The position numbers were made by a program, and so were the translations under genes. Positions 11,101 to 20,999 of a DNA stretch of 64,000 bases are shown piece after piece. The DNA comes from Crambe crambe (taxonomy: Eukaryota > Porifera > Demospongiae > Poecilosclerida > Crambeidae), in NCBI GenBank assembly GCA_963924555.1, contig OZ004593.1, positions 1,116,001-1,180,000 of the forward strand. Direction: 5' to 3'. The stretch's first letter is position 1. The number at the start of each line of letters is the position of its first letter. The notes beneath the pieces are model-generated. The model was not told the origin of the DNA and did no database searches. It worked only from the letters and a program-made list of their open reading frames with translations.

Positions 11101-11692
11101 TTTTGCTATCAGTTAAGCAGATAGTTCCACATCCAGTAGCAGTTGCAGTGAGTTTGAATTGGGATCTATCAATCGTTACTTCTACTGTGTTGCCTGTAGC
11201 AGTTAAAGCACTTCCTATGCTGCCAATAAATGATGAGTTCAGTGTCTTTATAGTAACACTCATATCACCTTCGACGCGGACTACACCTCTTTGCCCACCA
11301 CATGAATGGAATTCAGTTGATCTTATGATGATCACATCGATGTGGAAGAAGGAGATGGTCATTTTATCTTTACATTCTATTAGTACTTCACTCAGATTCT
11401 CATTGAAGGGTGCAAGAGTGACTATCCGAAAAGATGCAAAAATCAGGTCTGTATCATTCCTTACAACATGCCTCCCAGGCAAAAAGTGTACCGTTACATT
11501 CTCACCAAAATCATTGAAGACACCTTCTGCAGCCAGAGTCTCCAGAGAGCTGCATGGTTGCAATGGCCTCCCTTCAAAGAAGCAGGTGTCATTATCTCCA
11601 GCAGTGAAGTCTTCTGAAGGTGCGATATAGTAAGGAGTAGTACCTCCTGAGGAGACCAACAAAATTATAAAGATGCTGACTTGAAGTAGCAT
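8168..11692 (-). CDS. Long multi-pass membrane protein with right-handed beta-helix ectodomain (putative cell-surface receptor)
   Basis: A single-exon frame of about 1174 codons. The first ATG is at 11692-11690; an in-frame TTG two codons upstream is not a plausible start. Residues 1-20 are a signal peptide. From ~60 to ~500 the chain has parallel beta-helix character, with repeated F-x-x-N-x-A...GGA(I/L) units between ~270 and ~467, as in Pmp/pectin-lyase-like repeats. A Cys-rich neck follows (CPRGF at ~659, then VVCGACKDFF), then about eight hydrophobic segments from ~767 and a Thr-rich tail. The VNLDFG, DAYHAPYNRKHRYW and LSYAK motifs align in order with the other family genes. On the coding strand an AATAAA overlaps the stop codon. 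It is transcribed toward long gene 1 and away from the short-gene array. Function is unknown. Confidence 0.87.
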   Translation of the reverse strand: MLLQVSIFIILLVSSGGTTPYYIAPSEDFTAGDNDTCFFEGRPLQPCSSLETLAAEGVFNDFGENVTVHFLPGRHVVRNDTDLIFASFRIVTLAPFNENLSEVLIECKDKMTISFFHIDVIIIRSTEFHSCGGQRGVVRVEGDMSVTIKTLNSSFIGSIGSALTATGNTVEVTIDRSQFKLTATATGCGTICLTDSKISRVSISNSIFEDNLIRALSLDDTNYENESSSTVNINRSFFINNTSVQGAVMRVISIASISLTRSTFDSNRAVEYNGGAIQMQASSIIIADCIFRNNRAARDGGAIRMSIERRSYVNITNSIFLANACDRAGGGISVYFPYREINDLFKLRNVTFEENSAQSGGGISVITPYSQDVVLENVEFRRNFAENGGAMSIEKILLNIYGYAVFTNNAANSAGGALMAYESRLFFKGTLLTFGNNSAGRQGGALFLSRSFLIGRRGILKFLSNNASLGGALFVKDFTDQCKGSRHCFYKGERYNILHFKDNIAYKGPVLYGGFLNTCGSRKGRGMKNFEKSANISSAISRSYITSDVINTCFCDDEEKFDCSERYMNISAIRGESITLMITTIDQYRQFKPSSVSTCDDSALAFGEGECNHDSINACQSIKFHVYSRKVSGDVILRSNGPCKEINKLTVKIKFLPCPRGFQLITPGKDRCVCDGRLGPDVQCHIDNNVMTMQKQGRAWFQYQNVTLQVCKHCPLGNCKDNVILQPLADVNHSQCISNHSGVVCGACKDFFSIAIGSSRCINCLNDKYSFLWLVPLFAVMGLILVLIILLLDITVATGLINGLIFYANILSISIFINTNNCSIHPILSVFISWVNLDFGIEKCFYSGMDMYQKTWLQFAFPLYIWLLVGLIIILSHYSTRVMRLLGRKVIPVLATLFLLSYAKTLKTIITIIDFIEVLSGDADNTSDELVPRKVWTQDGNVDYLSGKHIPLFIAALLFLVVLFLPYTLLLTFGQCLRSLPRRKGLRWFHSTAFISIMDAYHAPYNRKHRYWTGALLFVRCILLVAFVASYENNSLISNTFATAIVIVVLLVLKASIKNGIYLNFLANIFENIFLLNLGLLASTVYFLEGVNSPKVCACLTASISAALVTFFVIIACHIYYKTKGLGCNALKNFLTRRIDTIRKSKVSVQEIPLETTTTTTFVELRETLLEFDK

Positions 11693-13494
11693 TGTCAATC
11701 TTGCAACACAACATGCAGACTCTGTGATTTGTACATCCTTTTTTTATATGGTCAGCTCAGTGTGATTTGTCACAGCTTAGGAATATAAACTGAGAACTAT
11801 AATCAATTCCTAATGTGTACATAAGCTTAGCTTTGTTGTCTGCATGGAGAACTAATTACACTTTCAACTTGAGTGACATTGTAGCAACACATCACTAAAA
11901 TACTTGGCCAGCACTATAGACAGGCCTACTAATGGGCCAACTAACACACATCGCTGTCAATATAGTGTTGAGTGTGTACATTAGTCTTAATTTTAGAAGT
12001 GTTGGTGTGGAAATGGCTTTAATTGGTTACTTTGGATACATGTATACTGCATCACAATCATAACTTGTTAATAAACAGTTGATGTTATGATTATTAATTC
12101 CAATTTATAGCTGTATCTCTATATGCAGTGCCTCTTCTAGTGCAATCTCCTGGTAAGGGACTTCCTCACTGAGCTATATCAGCAATCAATGATCAATGTA
12201 AACCAGAGCTGTAGGTGAGAGGCAGCTCTAGTCCACAATCTCTTTCACAGTAGTAGTTTGTTGTTGTTTGTTTGTTTGTTTTTGATAAAGTATCTGACTG
12301 AGATGTTTATAATGAAGTGGAGAGTTTGTGACTCTACCTAGCAACCAAGCTGTACCTGAGACATGAACTATACACAAGCATCAAAAACATAGACCAAAGG
12401 TTAGCAGAGGCAGTGAGGATTTATTGAAGAGATGGCCCAGGAATCATGCATGGAGGTGAGATTGTGCAGCTTCTCAATGGAATTAACAGATTGTTATCTT
12501 ATTTCCTTCAACCTGCAGCTCAAAATGAGGATAACTTATTAAGACCTGCTCAAGACAAGGGATCTCCAATCTCTTAACATGTCTCCAATGGTGGTTGTTA
12601 TTTGGAGGTTTTACAGTCTATCGATAGTGACAACTCACCAAGTATGATTATTATGTATATGTGTATGTTATGATGATGATGATGATGATCCTTTACCCAC
12701 TATAAGTGGTGTTGTCTACTTATGACTTTTCTCTTTACAAAAAAGGTTAGTGTGCAGAGTGTGAACCAGCTGTACCTCAAGATGTCAATGTCCTATTCCA
12801 CTTGGCTAGCTACAACTCCATGTGATGGTTGGACCATAGGATAAAGGTTGTCTCATAACACAGTCATTCACACCACACCTGTACACAGGACAATGATAAT
12901 GGACAACACTTTGTATGGTTCACCTTAACACATGGAAATTTTACTAGAGGCAATTAAGTGCCCTAATGGTAGCTACTCCTCTGGCATATTATCAGGAGCT
13001 AAGACCAACAATAGTGATATGGACAACACACTTAATAGCTCTGCTACACAATAATGAGAATTAGCTACACTGGGCTATTCAGTGTTCTAGCCAGGATGAA
13101 TGGGGGCTTAAGCAATAAGGGGGTCCAAAAGCATGAAATGGTAGGGGGCAGTCCTGATTAGAGGTAAGGGGCCTCATTTCAGGAGTGGATATAAAGTATG
13201 CATTGGGATCAGGACTTTTAAAGTGTCCTGAATACAGGGGTGGCCGCATCTAAGGGATCGTCCTGATTTGAGGGAGTTCACCGTAATTACAACCAAGTGA
13301 CTCTCTCAAATAACTAGAGTAAGTACTGGTCACTGGTAATATTTACCACAAGTGGTTCTTTACCACAAATGCTAGCTATTTTACCCTAGTAGATGGTTCT
13401 TTACACATATTATTCAGTGTCTGGCCCAACAGAAGAAACACATGGCAAACGTATTTTTAGCCCATGATTATGGTCACCTGCCAATCTTGAACTG
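11693..13494. other. Intergenic stretch, no gene supported; start of a tandem duplication block
   Basis: 11693-12540 is AT-rich, with a GTTTGTTTGTTT run near 12255, and no gene is visible. From about 12540 the sequence (CAAGACAAGGGATCTC..., the ATGATGATG run, ...CTGTACCTCAAGATGTCAATG) is duplicated at about 16583-16850. A segment around 13130-13310 (GGGGGCAGTCCTGATTAGAGG...GACTCTCT) recurs at 16850-17015. Confidence 0.7.
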
Positions 13495-13750
13495 TGATTT
13501 CCAGCCATGTAGCTAGCTACTTCAGAGGGTTGTTCTTTTCACAGTATTCACTTGGACACTCAATGCAATGTTCTTTATCTTTGGAACAATCATCCTAACC
13601 TGCTGGTGTGCATCCAACCATATAAAGAAGAATATGCCTACCACACTGCTATCAACACAGTGTTCTCTTTGGCCATCGTACTTGTGTTACAGTGATAGCC
13701 ATACTGCCTCTTGTATTCATGTTCACCTACTCTCTCATAACAATAGCTAT
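13495..13750 (+). pseudogene. C-terminal fragment of a short receptor-family gene
   Basis: Matches the last three membrane segments of the short family: TTCTTTATCTTTGGAACAATC, then CTGGTGTGCATCCAACCATAT, then CTACCACACTGCTATCAACACAGTG, then CATACTGCCTCTTGTATTCATG. The match is interrupted by deletions and frame changes. No start and no ectodomain are present. Copied in degenerate form at 17270-17565. Confidence 0.8.
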
Positions 13751-14293
13751 TAAATAGTCTAAGCACTATAGCTTCATTTCTTCATCATAACTGCTCTGTT
13801 CTTAAAGTTTGTCCTTCAAGGGAGTGGAATATCACACTCATCACAACTCTAAGGATTCTAGTAATTTCTAAGCCCAGAAATTAGCATGAATTACTGTCAA
13901 TAATAAGCTATAAAGAATGTAGTGAGTATAATAATGGTTATCATTAAATAGATCTGAACGACTATTGTGGATAATCATTTCTTCATCATCACAACTAGCT
14001 ATCCTGTTCTTAGAAGTTTAAAATAGACATATTCATGATATGAAATTGTTAGCTATAGAGTTTTGATGCAGTCCTTCTTTTTTTTTCATAACCATAATAA
14101 TTATTTGGGGTAACTCTCATTGTTCAATTGAACTATGTATATAATTTCTATACCCAAGACATTAGCATGAATAGATCGCTTACATGATAACAAGATCGGG
14201 GAATCTTTTATTATAAATTTGATTCAATATTAGTTTGTGCTTATATGCAGTGAGTATAGTTAGATTGTATAGTTAGCCATAATTGCTGTAGCA
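13751..14293. other. Upstream flank of the 14294 gene, with signal-peptide debris
   Basis: AT-rich flank. Near 13768-13850 and 13975-14010 it carries decayed pieces like CATTTCTTCATCATAACTGCTCTG and AGTGGAATAT, i.e. remnants of the family's signal-peptide codons. About 470 bp of the flank is duplicated at 17735-18204 in front of the next gene. No promoter element can be named with confidence. Confidence 0.6.
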
Positions 14294-16021
14294 ATGAATC
14301 ATTTTTTCATCATCATATCTATTGTGTTCTTAAAAGTCGATATCCTTCAAGGGAGTGGAATATACTCCTCCCATCACAACTATGAGGATTCTTTTAGTTA
14401 TAATGAATTTGAAGGCGTGTGCTCTGTGAATGATTCTTGTGTGTATCTCAGAGATGCTGGTGATGTTACTGCATGTCCTGTCTGGTTCCACTGCAATGCG
14501 TCCAATCAGTGTGAGTGTGGACATAGTCATGACTTCATCAAGTGCAACCAGAGATTACAGCAAGTTAAAGTTGTGGATTGCTACTGTGTTACGTATGACG
14601 AGAGTAAGAACAGAATAGTTGCTGGTGCCTGCTTCACACAATGTGCCACACCTCATCCTCATGATCTTATCGATGTGGTTTACCATGAAATTGAGGCTAA
14701 TGTATCAAAGTTGAATGATGAAGTATGTAAAGAGACAAACCATGATGGACCACTCTGTGGCAAGTGTAAAGATGGCTTCTATCCTCTGGCTTATTCTTAT
14801 AATCATACTTGTATAGAATGTCCAGGAAGATATGGCAAGTGGTGGCTATTCATTATAGTTGCATACATTCCTTTGACAATCTTCTACATGTTTGTGCTCT
14901 TTTTCCAGCTGAATGCCACTTCTTCTTACCTGCATGCCTATGTGTTTTATAGTCAGATTGTATCCATACCAGCTAATTCTAAGATATTGCTGTCTGCTAC
15001 TGGTACTAATCCTCATATATCAAATGGGGTAGAAGCCCTAATAACATTACATGGCATCTGGAATTTGGATTTTGGTCGGAGTTTCTTTTCTGATATTTGT
15101 TTGAAGATTGACACACTAGCAGTTTTGGCTCTTGACTATACCATAGCTGTTTATCCACTACTTCTCACGTTCATTTCATACTTCTTGATTAAGCTGCATG
15201 ACAGGAAATATCGTTTCACAGTGATCCTCTGGAAGCCAATCAAAAAGGTTCTCATGTTATTCCATAGTGACTTGAATAACCGAACTTCAGTGATTGATGC
15301 TTACGTTACCTTCTTTCTCCTTTCTTATATGAAGTTTCTGAGTGTGTCATTTGACTTGCTCATCCCAACTCGTCTTTATGAAGTGAATTCTACAGGGAAA
15401 TTAGCGTTGTATTATGATGGAAGCAAAGAGTACTTTGGGAAGGAGCACCTCCCTTATGCAATCCTTGCTCTTGTTGTGATGACCTTTTTCAACATCTTGC
15501 CCATCCTTTTATTTCTCTTCTACCAGTTCATGTGGTTCCAGAAACTTCTCAACTGTCTTCCTCTGAGGCTTTATGTTCTGCACACATTCATGGACTTACT
15601 TCAAGGCTGCTACAAGAATGGAACACAACCAGGAACACGTGACCATCGATGGTTTTCAGCCATGTATCTCATCTTCAGGGTCGTTATCTTCATAGTGTAC
15701 ACCTGCACCCTCAATGGAATGTTCTTTGTCTTTGTAATAATCATTGCCCTTCTCTTCTGCAACCTGCTGGTGTGCATCCAACCTTATAAAGAAGATTATG
15801 CCCACCACACTGCTATCAACACAGTGTTCTTATTGGCCCTCATACTTATGTGTACTGGAGCACTGTGTGTGAACATTGCAGCCATTATGGGCAGTGGTGT
15901 GTTCTTTTTCTATGCACTGACTTCGCTGATAGGCATGCTGCCTCTTGCATTCATGTTCACCAACACCCTATACTGGATCATAAGAAAGAAGGTTTTTTTC
16001 AAGGTCTTCAGCCTTCGTTAG
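14294..16021 (+). CDS. Short Cys-rich multi-pass membrane protein, family member 1
   Basis: 575 codons, no intron. Residues 1-20 are a signal peptide. Residues 21-182 are an ectodomain with 16 Cys, including ACPVWFHCN (60-68), CECG (73-76), DCYC (95-98), GACF (111-114), GPLCGKC (152-158) and CIECPG (173-178). About eight hydrophobic segments follow: 183-205, 274-299, 332-353, 386-412, 453-472, 475-495, 508-530 and 534-560. Residues 254-312, around IWNLDFGRSFFSDICLKID, are almost invariant across paralogues. The tail is short and basic (RKKVFFKVFSLR) and differs from its paralogues by a local frame change near the end. It is predicted at the plasma membrane. Ligand and signalling partner are unknown; no GPCR motif such as DRY is seen. 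Confidence 0.85.
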   Translation: MNHFFIIISIVFLKVDILQGSGIYSSHHNYEDSFSYNEFEGVCSVNDSCVYLRDAGDVTACPVWFHCNASNQCECGHSHDFIKCNQRLQQVKVVDCYCVTYDESKNRIVAGACFTQCATPHPHDLIDVVYHEIEANVSKLNDEVCKETNHDGPLCGKCKDGFYPLAYSYNHTCIECPGRYGKWWLFIIVAYIPLTIFYMFVLFFQLNATSSYLHAYVFYSQIVSIPANSKILLSATGTNPHISNGVEALITLHGIWNLDFGRSFFSDICLKIDTLAVLALDYTIAVYPLLLTFISYFLIKLHDRKYRFTVILWKPIKKVLMLFHSDLNNRTSVIDAYVTFFLLSYMKFLSVSFDLLIPTRLYEVNSTGKLALYYDGSKEYFGKEHLPYAILALVVMTFFNILPILLFLFYQFMWFQKLLNCLPLRLYVLHTFMDLLQGCYKNGTQPGTRDHRWFSAMYLIFRVVIFIVYTCTLNGMFFVFVIIIALLFCNLLVCIQPYKEDYAHHTAINTVFLLALILMCTGALCVNIAAIMGSGVFFFYALTSLIGMLPLAFMFTNTLYWIIRKKVFFKVFSLR

Positions 16022-16309
16022 GCAACAACTGTAACTGTATTATACGTAGCAAGAACCCATTTATAAATAGCTACCTAGATAGCTACATGAATTATTATCA
16101 GTGTGCACAGCCAATTAGTATTAGCTAGTAAGCTTCACCTTTTATGTTTATCATAATTATCATAGCTATAGTCGATGAACTTTTGAGTTTGAATTCAACA
16201 GTTAGCTAGCTAGCTAGCTACATGATAACAGTTTCCATTCGTGAGAATGAATAGCTTATGTGAATTTGATAAATAGTCCACTTCCTTAAATATTGTTTAG
16301 CTTTGAGTA
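16022..16309. other. Downstream flank, no gene
   Basis: AT-rich flank with a GCTAGCTAGCTAGC run near 16202 and the shared segment CAGTGTGCACAGCCAATTAGTATTAG, which also follows other family copies (24594, 40664, 29229). No coding sequence is seen. Confidence 0.6.
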
Positions 16310-16590
16310 TGGCAGGTGGTAGCTATTCATTATAGTTAACTACATATATTCCTTCGACAATTTGTGCTGTTTTTCACCACTTCTTCTTACCTGTATGCCT
16401 ATGTGTTTTATAGTCAGATTACGTATACTATCTGCTACTCAAATGAGGTAAAAGCCTTATTAACTTTATTTGGTATTTGGAATTCGGATTTTGGTATGAG
16501 TTTCTTTTCTGATATTTGTTTGAAGATTGACACACTAGCAGTTTTGGCTTTTTACTTCATCATAGCTGTTCACCCACACTTCTGCTCAAG
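16310..16590 (+). pseudogene. Membrane-core fragment of a short receptor-family gene
   Basis: Begins inside the first membrane segment (GTGGTAGCTATTCATTATAG...) and runs through the TTCTTACCTG...GTTTTATAGTCAGATT region, GGTATTTGGAATTCGGATTTTGG and the AGATTGACACACTAGCAG stretch to about 16575. There it stops abruptly at duplicated non-family sequence. Several substitutions and deletions are present, including loss of the ISNG spacer. No ectodomain or C-terminus. Confidence 0.8.
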
Positions 16591-17269
16591 ACGAGGGATC
16601 TATCTCTCAACAAAGGCTAAAGTACATGTCCCCAATGGTGGTTGTTATTTGGAGGTTTTACAGTCTATCGATAGTGACAACTCACCCAAGTATGATTATT
16701 ATGTATATGTGTATGTTATGATGATGATCCTTTACCCACTGTAAGTGGTGTTGTCGACATGACTTTTTCTCTTTATAAAAAAGGTTAGTGTGCAGAGTGT
16801 GAACCAGCTGTACCTCAAGATGTCAATGTCCTATTCCACTTAGTTGGTAGGGGGCAGTCCTGATTAGAGGTAAGGGGTTTCATTTCAGGAGTGGATATAA
16901 AGTGTACATTGGGATCGGGACTTTTTAAGTGTCCTGGATACAGGGGTGGCCGCATCTAAGGGATCATCCTGATCAGAGGGAGTTCACTGTAATTACAACC
17001 AAGTGACTCTCTTATGGTGCTAGACCCGTCAAGATATAGGAAAAATAAAGTGTGAATTATTTTAGTAATAACCATGGTGCAGGGCTCAAATAACTACAGT
17101 AAGTACTTATCACTAGTAATATTTACCAGTGGTTCTTTACCACAAGTGTACTAGCTATTTTACCCTAGTAGATGGTTCTTTATACATACTCAGTGTCTGG
17201 CCCAACAGAAACACATGGCAAAAGTGTTTTGAGCCCTGATTATGGTCACTTGCCAATCTTCAATGACTG

Positions 17270-17565
17270 AACTGTGGTTTTCAGCCATGTGAGGGTTGTT
17301 CTTTTCACAGTATTCACTTGGACCCTCAATGCAATGTTCTTTGTCTTTGGAACAATCATCCTCCTCTTCTGTAACCTGTTGGTGTGCATTCAACCATATA
17401 AAGAAAAATAGCTATGCCTACCACACTGCTATCAACACAGTGTCCATCGTACTTGTAAGTGCATGTTACAGCACTGTGTGTTCTTGATTTCTGTGATAGC
17501 CATACTGCCTCTTGTGTTCATGTTCACCTACTCTCTCAGTGTTCTGGCTTTCTCATGAAACGACT
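17270..17565 (+). pseudogene. C-terminal fragment of a short receptor-family gene
   Basis: Starts at GTGGTTTTCAGCCATG and includes AATGCAATGTTCTTTGTCTTTGG, TCTGTAACCTGTTGGTGTGCATTC and CCATACTGCCTCTTGTGTTCATG. A TAG falls at AAAGAAAAATAG, and deletions are present. It is a diverged copy of 13495-13750 within the 12.5-16.0/16.6-19.9 kb duplication. The stretch 16591-17269 between the fragments is duplicated intergenic DNA. Confidence 0.8.
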
Positions 17566-18204
17566 ATAACTAATTACAGGAATATACAAATACTAAGTTT
17601 TATCAGTGTGTACAGCCAGATTAGCATTAGTATGCTTTGTTAATAATTCTGCCCAGAAATCTTGACATTATTGCATGGTAGCTAATTAAGCACTTCAATA
17701 GCTATGAAAATAGTCTAAGCAGTCTCTAGCTATATAGCCTCATTTCTTCATCACAACTGCTCTGTTCTTAAAGGTTTATGTCTCTCAAGGGAGTGAATAA
17801 TTTCTAAGCCCTGAGATTAGCATGAATCTTTTACTGTCAATAAAATGTAGTAAGTAGCTATATAATAATCATTAGATTGATCTGAATGACTATTGTTGAT
17901 AATCATTTCTTCATCATCACAACTATCCTATTCTTAAAAGTCCAAAATAGACATCATTATTATTCATGATTATAAAGTTTTGATGTAGTCCTCTTTTTTA
18001 TAATCATAATATTTGGGGTAACTGTCATTGGTCAATTGAGCTATGTATATAATTTCTATACCCTTGACATTAGCATGAATAGATCGCTTACATGATAACA
18101 AGATCGGGGAATCTTTTATTATAAATTTGATTCAATATTTATAGTTTGTGTTTATATGCAGTGAGTATAGTTAGATTGCATAGTTAGCCATAATTGCTGT
18201 AGCA
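17566..18204. other. Upstream flank of the 18205 gene
   Basis: Near copy of 13790-14293, including GAATAGATCGCTTACATGATAACAAGATCGGGGAATC and the final GTTAGCCATAATTGCTGTAGCA before the ATG. Strong conservation just upstream of both starts suggests the promoter lies here, but the whole block is duplicated, so conservation alone is weak evidence. Confidence 0.6.
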
Positions 18205-19929
18205 ATGAATCATCATTTTTTCATCATCATATCTATTGTGTTCTTAAAAGTCGATATCCTTCAAGGGAGTGGAATATACTCCCATCACAACTATAAGGAT
18301 TCTTTTAGTTTTAATGATGTGTGCTCTGTGAATGATTCTTGTGTGTATCCCAGAGATGCTGATGATGTTACTGCATGTCCTGTCTGGTTCCACTGCAATG
18401 TGTCCAATCAGTGTGAATGTGGACATAGTAATGACTTCATCAAGTGCAACCAGAGATTGCAGCAAGTTAAAGTCGTGGATTGCTATTGTGTTACATATGA
18501 CGAGAGTAAGAACAGAGTAGTCGCAGGTGCCTGCTTCACAAAATGTGCTACACCTCATCCTCATGATCTTATTGATGTGGTTTACTACAAACCCGAGGCT
18601 AATGTAACAAAATTGAATGAAGCAATTTGTGGGAAGACAAACCGTAACGGACCACTCTGTGGTAGGTGTGACCATGGATTCTACCCTCTGGCTTATTCCT
18701 TTAACCAAACTTGTATTCAGTGTCCAGGAAGGTGGTGGAAGTTCATCATTGTTGCCTATTTGCCTCTAACTATTTTCTATCTGTTTGTATTATTCTTCAA
18801 GTTAAATGCCACATCCTCTTATTTGCATGGATATGTTCTCTATAGTCAGGCTATGTCTATGCCAGCTAATGCCCGAATGCTGCTTTCTGCTACTGGTACC
18901 AATCCTCACATATCAAGTGGAATAAAAGCTCTTTTAGCTCTCTATGGCATCTGGAATTTGGATTTTGGTAGAAATTTCTTTTCTGATATTTGTTTGAAGA
19001 TCGACACGCTTGCAGTTTTGGCTCTTGACTATACCATAGCTGTTTATCCACTACTTCTCACGTTCATTTCATACTCCTTGATTAAGCTGCATGACAGGAA
19101 ATATCGTTTCACAGTGATATTCTGGAGGCCAATCAAAAAGGTTCTCACGTTATTCCATAGTGACTTGAATAACCGAAGTTCAGTTATTGATGCTTACGTC
19201 ACCTTCTTTCTCCTTTCTTATACAAAATTCTTGAGTGTGTCATTTGACTTGCTCATCCCAACTCGTCTTTATGAAGTGAATTCTACAGGGAAATTAGTGT
19301 TGTATTATGATGGAAGCAAAGAATACTTTGGGAAGGAGCACCTCCCTTATGCAATCCTTGCACTCTTTGTGGTGACCTTTTTCAACATCTTGCCTATCCT
19401 TTTACTTCTCTTCTACCAGTTCATGTGGTTCCAGAAACTTCTCAATTATCTTCCTCTGAGGCTTTATGTTCTGCACACGTTCATGGACTTACTTCAAGGC
19501 TGCTACAAGAATGGAACACAACCAGGAACACGTGACCATCGATGGTTTTCAGCCATGTTCCTCATCCTTAGGATTGTTATTTTCACAGTATTCGCTTACA
19601 CCCTCAATGCAATGGTCTTTGTCCTTGGAGTAATCACCACCCTTCTCTTCTGTAACCTGCTGGTGTGCATTCAACCTTATAAAGAAGAATACATCCATCA
19701 CACTGCTATTGATGCAGTGTTCTTATTGGCCATCCTACTTATAAGTACTGGAGTACTGTGTGTGAACATTGCAGCCATACTGGGCAGTGGTGTGTTCTTT
19801 TTCTATGCATTCTCTTCCTTGATAGCCATACTGCCTCTTTTATTCATGTTCACGTACTCTCTGTACTGGATCATAAGGAGAAAGAGGTTACTTTCAAGGT
19901 TTTCAGCCTTTCTCATGCAACGACTATAA
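18205..19929 (+). CDS. Short Cys-rich multi-pass membrane protein, family member 2
   Basis: 574 codons, single exon. The signal peptide (MNHHFFIIISIVFLKV) is almost that of member 1, with which it forms the tandem duplicate (offset 3911 bp). The ectodomain keeps the ACPVWFHCN, DCYC, GACF and GPLCGRC motifs. It is distinct around residues 130-180, with a KPEANVTKLNEAICGKTN stretch and CPGRWWKF, lacking the usual RYGK. The C-terminal module (CVNIAAILGSGVFFFYAF...SRFSAFLMQRL) is not that of member 1; it is nearly the same as in the genes at 34610 and 45507. The protein is therefore a mosaic. Predicted membrane receptor, ligand unknown. Confidence 0.85.
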   Translation: MNHHFFIIISIVFLKVDILQGSGIYSHHNYKDSFSFNDVCSVNDSCVYPRDADDVTACPVWFHCNVSNQCECGHSNDFIKCNQRLQQVKVVDCYCVTYDESKNRVVAGACFTKCATPHPHDLIDVVYYKPEANVTKLNEAICGKTNRNGPLCGRCDHGFYPLAYSFNQTCIQCPGRWWKFIIVAYLPLTIFYLFVLFFKLNATSSYLHGYVLYSQAMSMPANARMLLSATGTNPHISSGIKALLALYGIWNLDFGRNFFSDICLKIDTLAVLALDYTIAVYPLLLTFISYSLIKLHDRKYRFTVIFWRPIKKVLTLFHSDLNNRSSVIDAYVTFFLLSYTKFLSVSFDLLIPTRLYEVNSTGKLVLYYDGSKEYFGKEHLPYAILALFVVTFFNILPILLLLFYQFMWFQKLLNYLPLRLYVLHTFMDLLQGCYKNGTQPGTRDHRWFSAMFLILRIVIFTVFAYTLNAMVFVLGVITTLLFCNLLVCIQPYKEEYIHHTAIDAVFLLAILLISTGVLCVNIAAILGSGVFFFYAFSSLIAILPLLFMFTYSLYWIIRRKRLLSRFSAFLMQRL

Positions 19930-20213
19930 CATTGCAGAAATCCACTTAGCAAGATACTTCATTTGTCACAGCTGTTATGTCTAATTAGTATTGCCTCCAT
20001 TATAGTAATCATTATAGTTTCTGACTTTATGTATCTCTGCCCAGACTCTTCATAACTTAACAGTTAATATATGGTAAACACTCAATTTGAGCTAACAATG
20101 CCTAACATAGCCACATTGATTATAGTTAAGATCGCTAGTGTACATGCATGATGATTTAATTAGTAATAGCTAAGTAGCTAGCCTACACTTCATCATTTCA
20201 TCATAATTTCACC
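19930..20213. other. Downstream flank and reference empty site
   Basis: This 3' flank (CATTGCAGAAATCCACTTAGCAAG...) recurs after the genes at 34610 and 45507. At 20118-20130 it reads CATTGATTATAGTTAAG, the uninterrupted form of the site that carries the ~1 kb foldback insertion at 47450-48480. Confidence 0.8.
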
Positions 20214-20481
20214 ATTCTCAGGGTTTCATTTACTGGGGGGTGCAGGACCCTCAATCTCCCCCCCCCCCCTCCCAAACTAACCTAACTCCCCCCCAAGGTA
20301 TAAATATTTTTTAGGCTACTCCCTTTGGTGATCACAGGTTGTTACATTGTTACATGTAGTCACCATTAAGGACCAATTTGGGATACTTCAGAGTAGTAAG
20401 CATTTTTGGCTTCGCGCTTCATGCAGGAGGGGGCACATCCCCCTCCCCCAAGGTGAAATTCCTAGATGAAACCCTGATTCT
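20214..20481. mobile_element. Inverted-repeat element (CAGGGTTTCAT...), copy 1
   Basis: A 258-bp element at 20219-20476 with termini CAGGGTTTCATTTA and TAGATGAAACCCTG, flanked by ATTCT at 20214-20218 and 20477-20481. The interior holds C-rich runs and CTTCGCGCTTCATGCAGGAGG. The paralogous flanks near 28472 and 34078 read CACCATTCTCTTTGAAG with no insert, which defines the empty site. Non-autonomous; no coding sequence. The superfamily is not certain from a 5-6 bp duplication. Confidence 0.88.
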
Positions 20482-20840
20482 CTTTGAAGATTAAAGAGCA
20501 TGGGCACAAGATACTTATCACCAACCCATAATAATTATTATGGTAGACAGGTATACATACTGTTTCAGCTCATTGGTTTTGGTGTATGATTTCATTTCCT
20601 GCATCATTGATTTCAGGAAATAGTTACTCTGCTTGAGAAACTGAATAGCCGAACTGGGTCATTCAGTTTTTACAGTGCAAAACTAGCTACAGTGTGTGGG
20701 CAACAGCAAAGACACCACCTGTAGTATAAAACACTGTAACCACACAGTAACAGGCATCATCTAACCTCCAGATCTAGCAGTTAGAGCTTATTTGTATCCA
20801 TAGATACTACCCACCCCCTAGTTTAAACATAGTACGAGCC

Positions 20841-20906
20841 AGATAAACCACAGGTTAGCACTTCTCTTGGCGGTCAGCGGATAGAGTGCTAAACTGAGGT
20901 TTATCT
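20841..20906. repeat. Conserved upstream inverted repeat (short form)
   Basis: AGATAAACC...TTAGCACTTCT...GAGTGCTAA...GGTTTATCT can form an imperfect hairpin. The same pair of arms occurs 100-200 bp before several family start codons (25810, 28794, 34396, 37188, 49143). Here it precedes a truncated gene copy by about 95 bp. It may be a cis-regulatory hairpin or an old small element carried with the gene unit. Confidence 0.7.
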
Positions 20907-20999
20907 ATAACATAACCAGTTGCATGAATAGATTATTACATAACAATAAAATTGGGAAAGATAGCTAGATTTAATAACTTTGTAGCTACTCTGACAACT

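Noticed and set aside
11028..11630. 200-codon + strand frame opposite long gene 2
   Set aside because: Antisense shadow of the beta-helix coding region; its composition follows the other strand.
18244..18708. 150-codon minus-strand frames opposite the ectodomains of short genes
   Set aside because: The same shadow occurs in every paralogue and follows from the coding sequence.
20821..20910. Possible tRNA-like fold upstream of gene copies
   Set aside because: The arms do not give a cloverleaf and lack A- and B-box matches. Treated as an inverted repeat.
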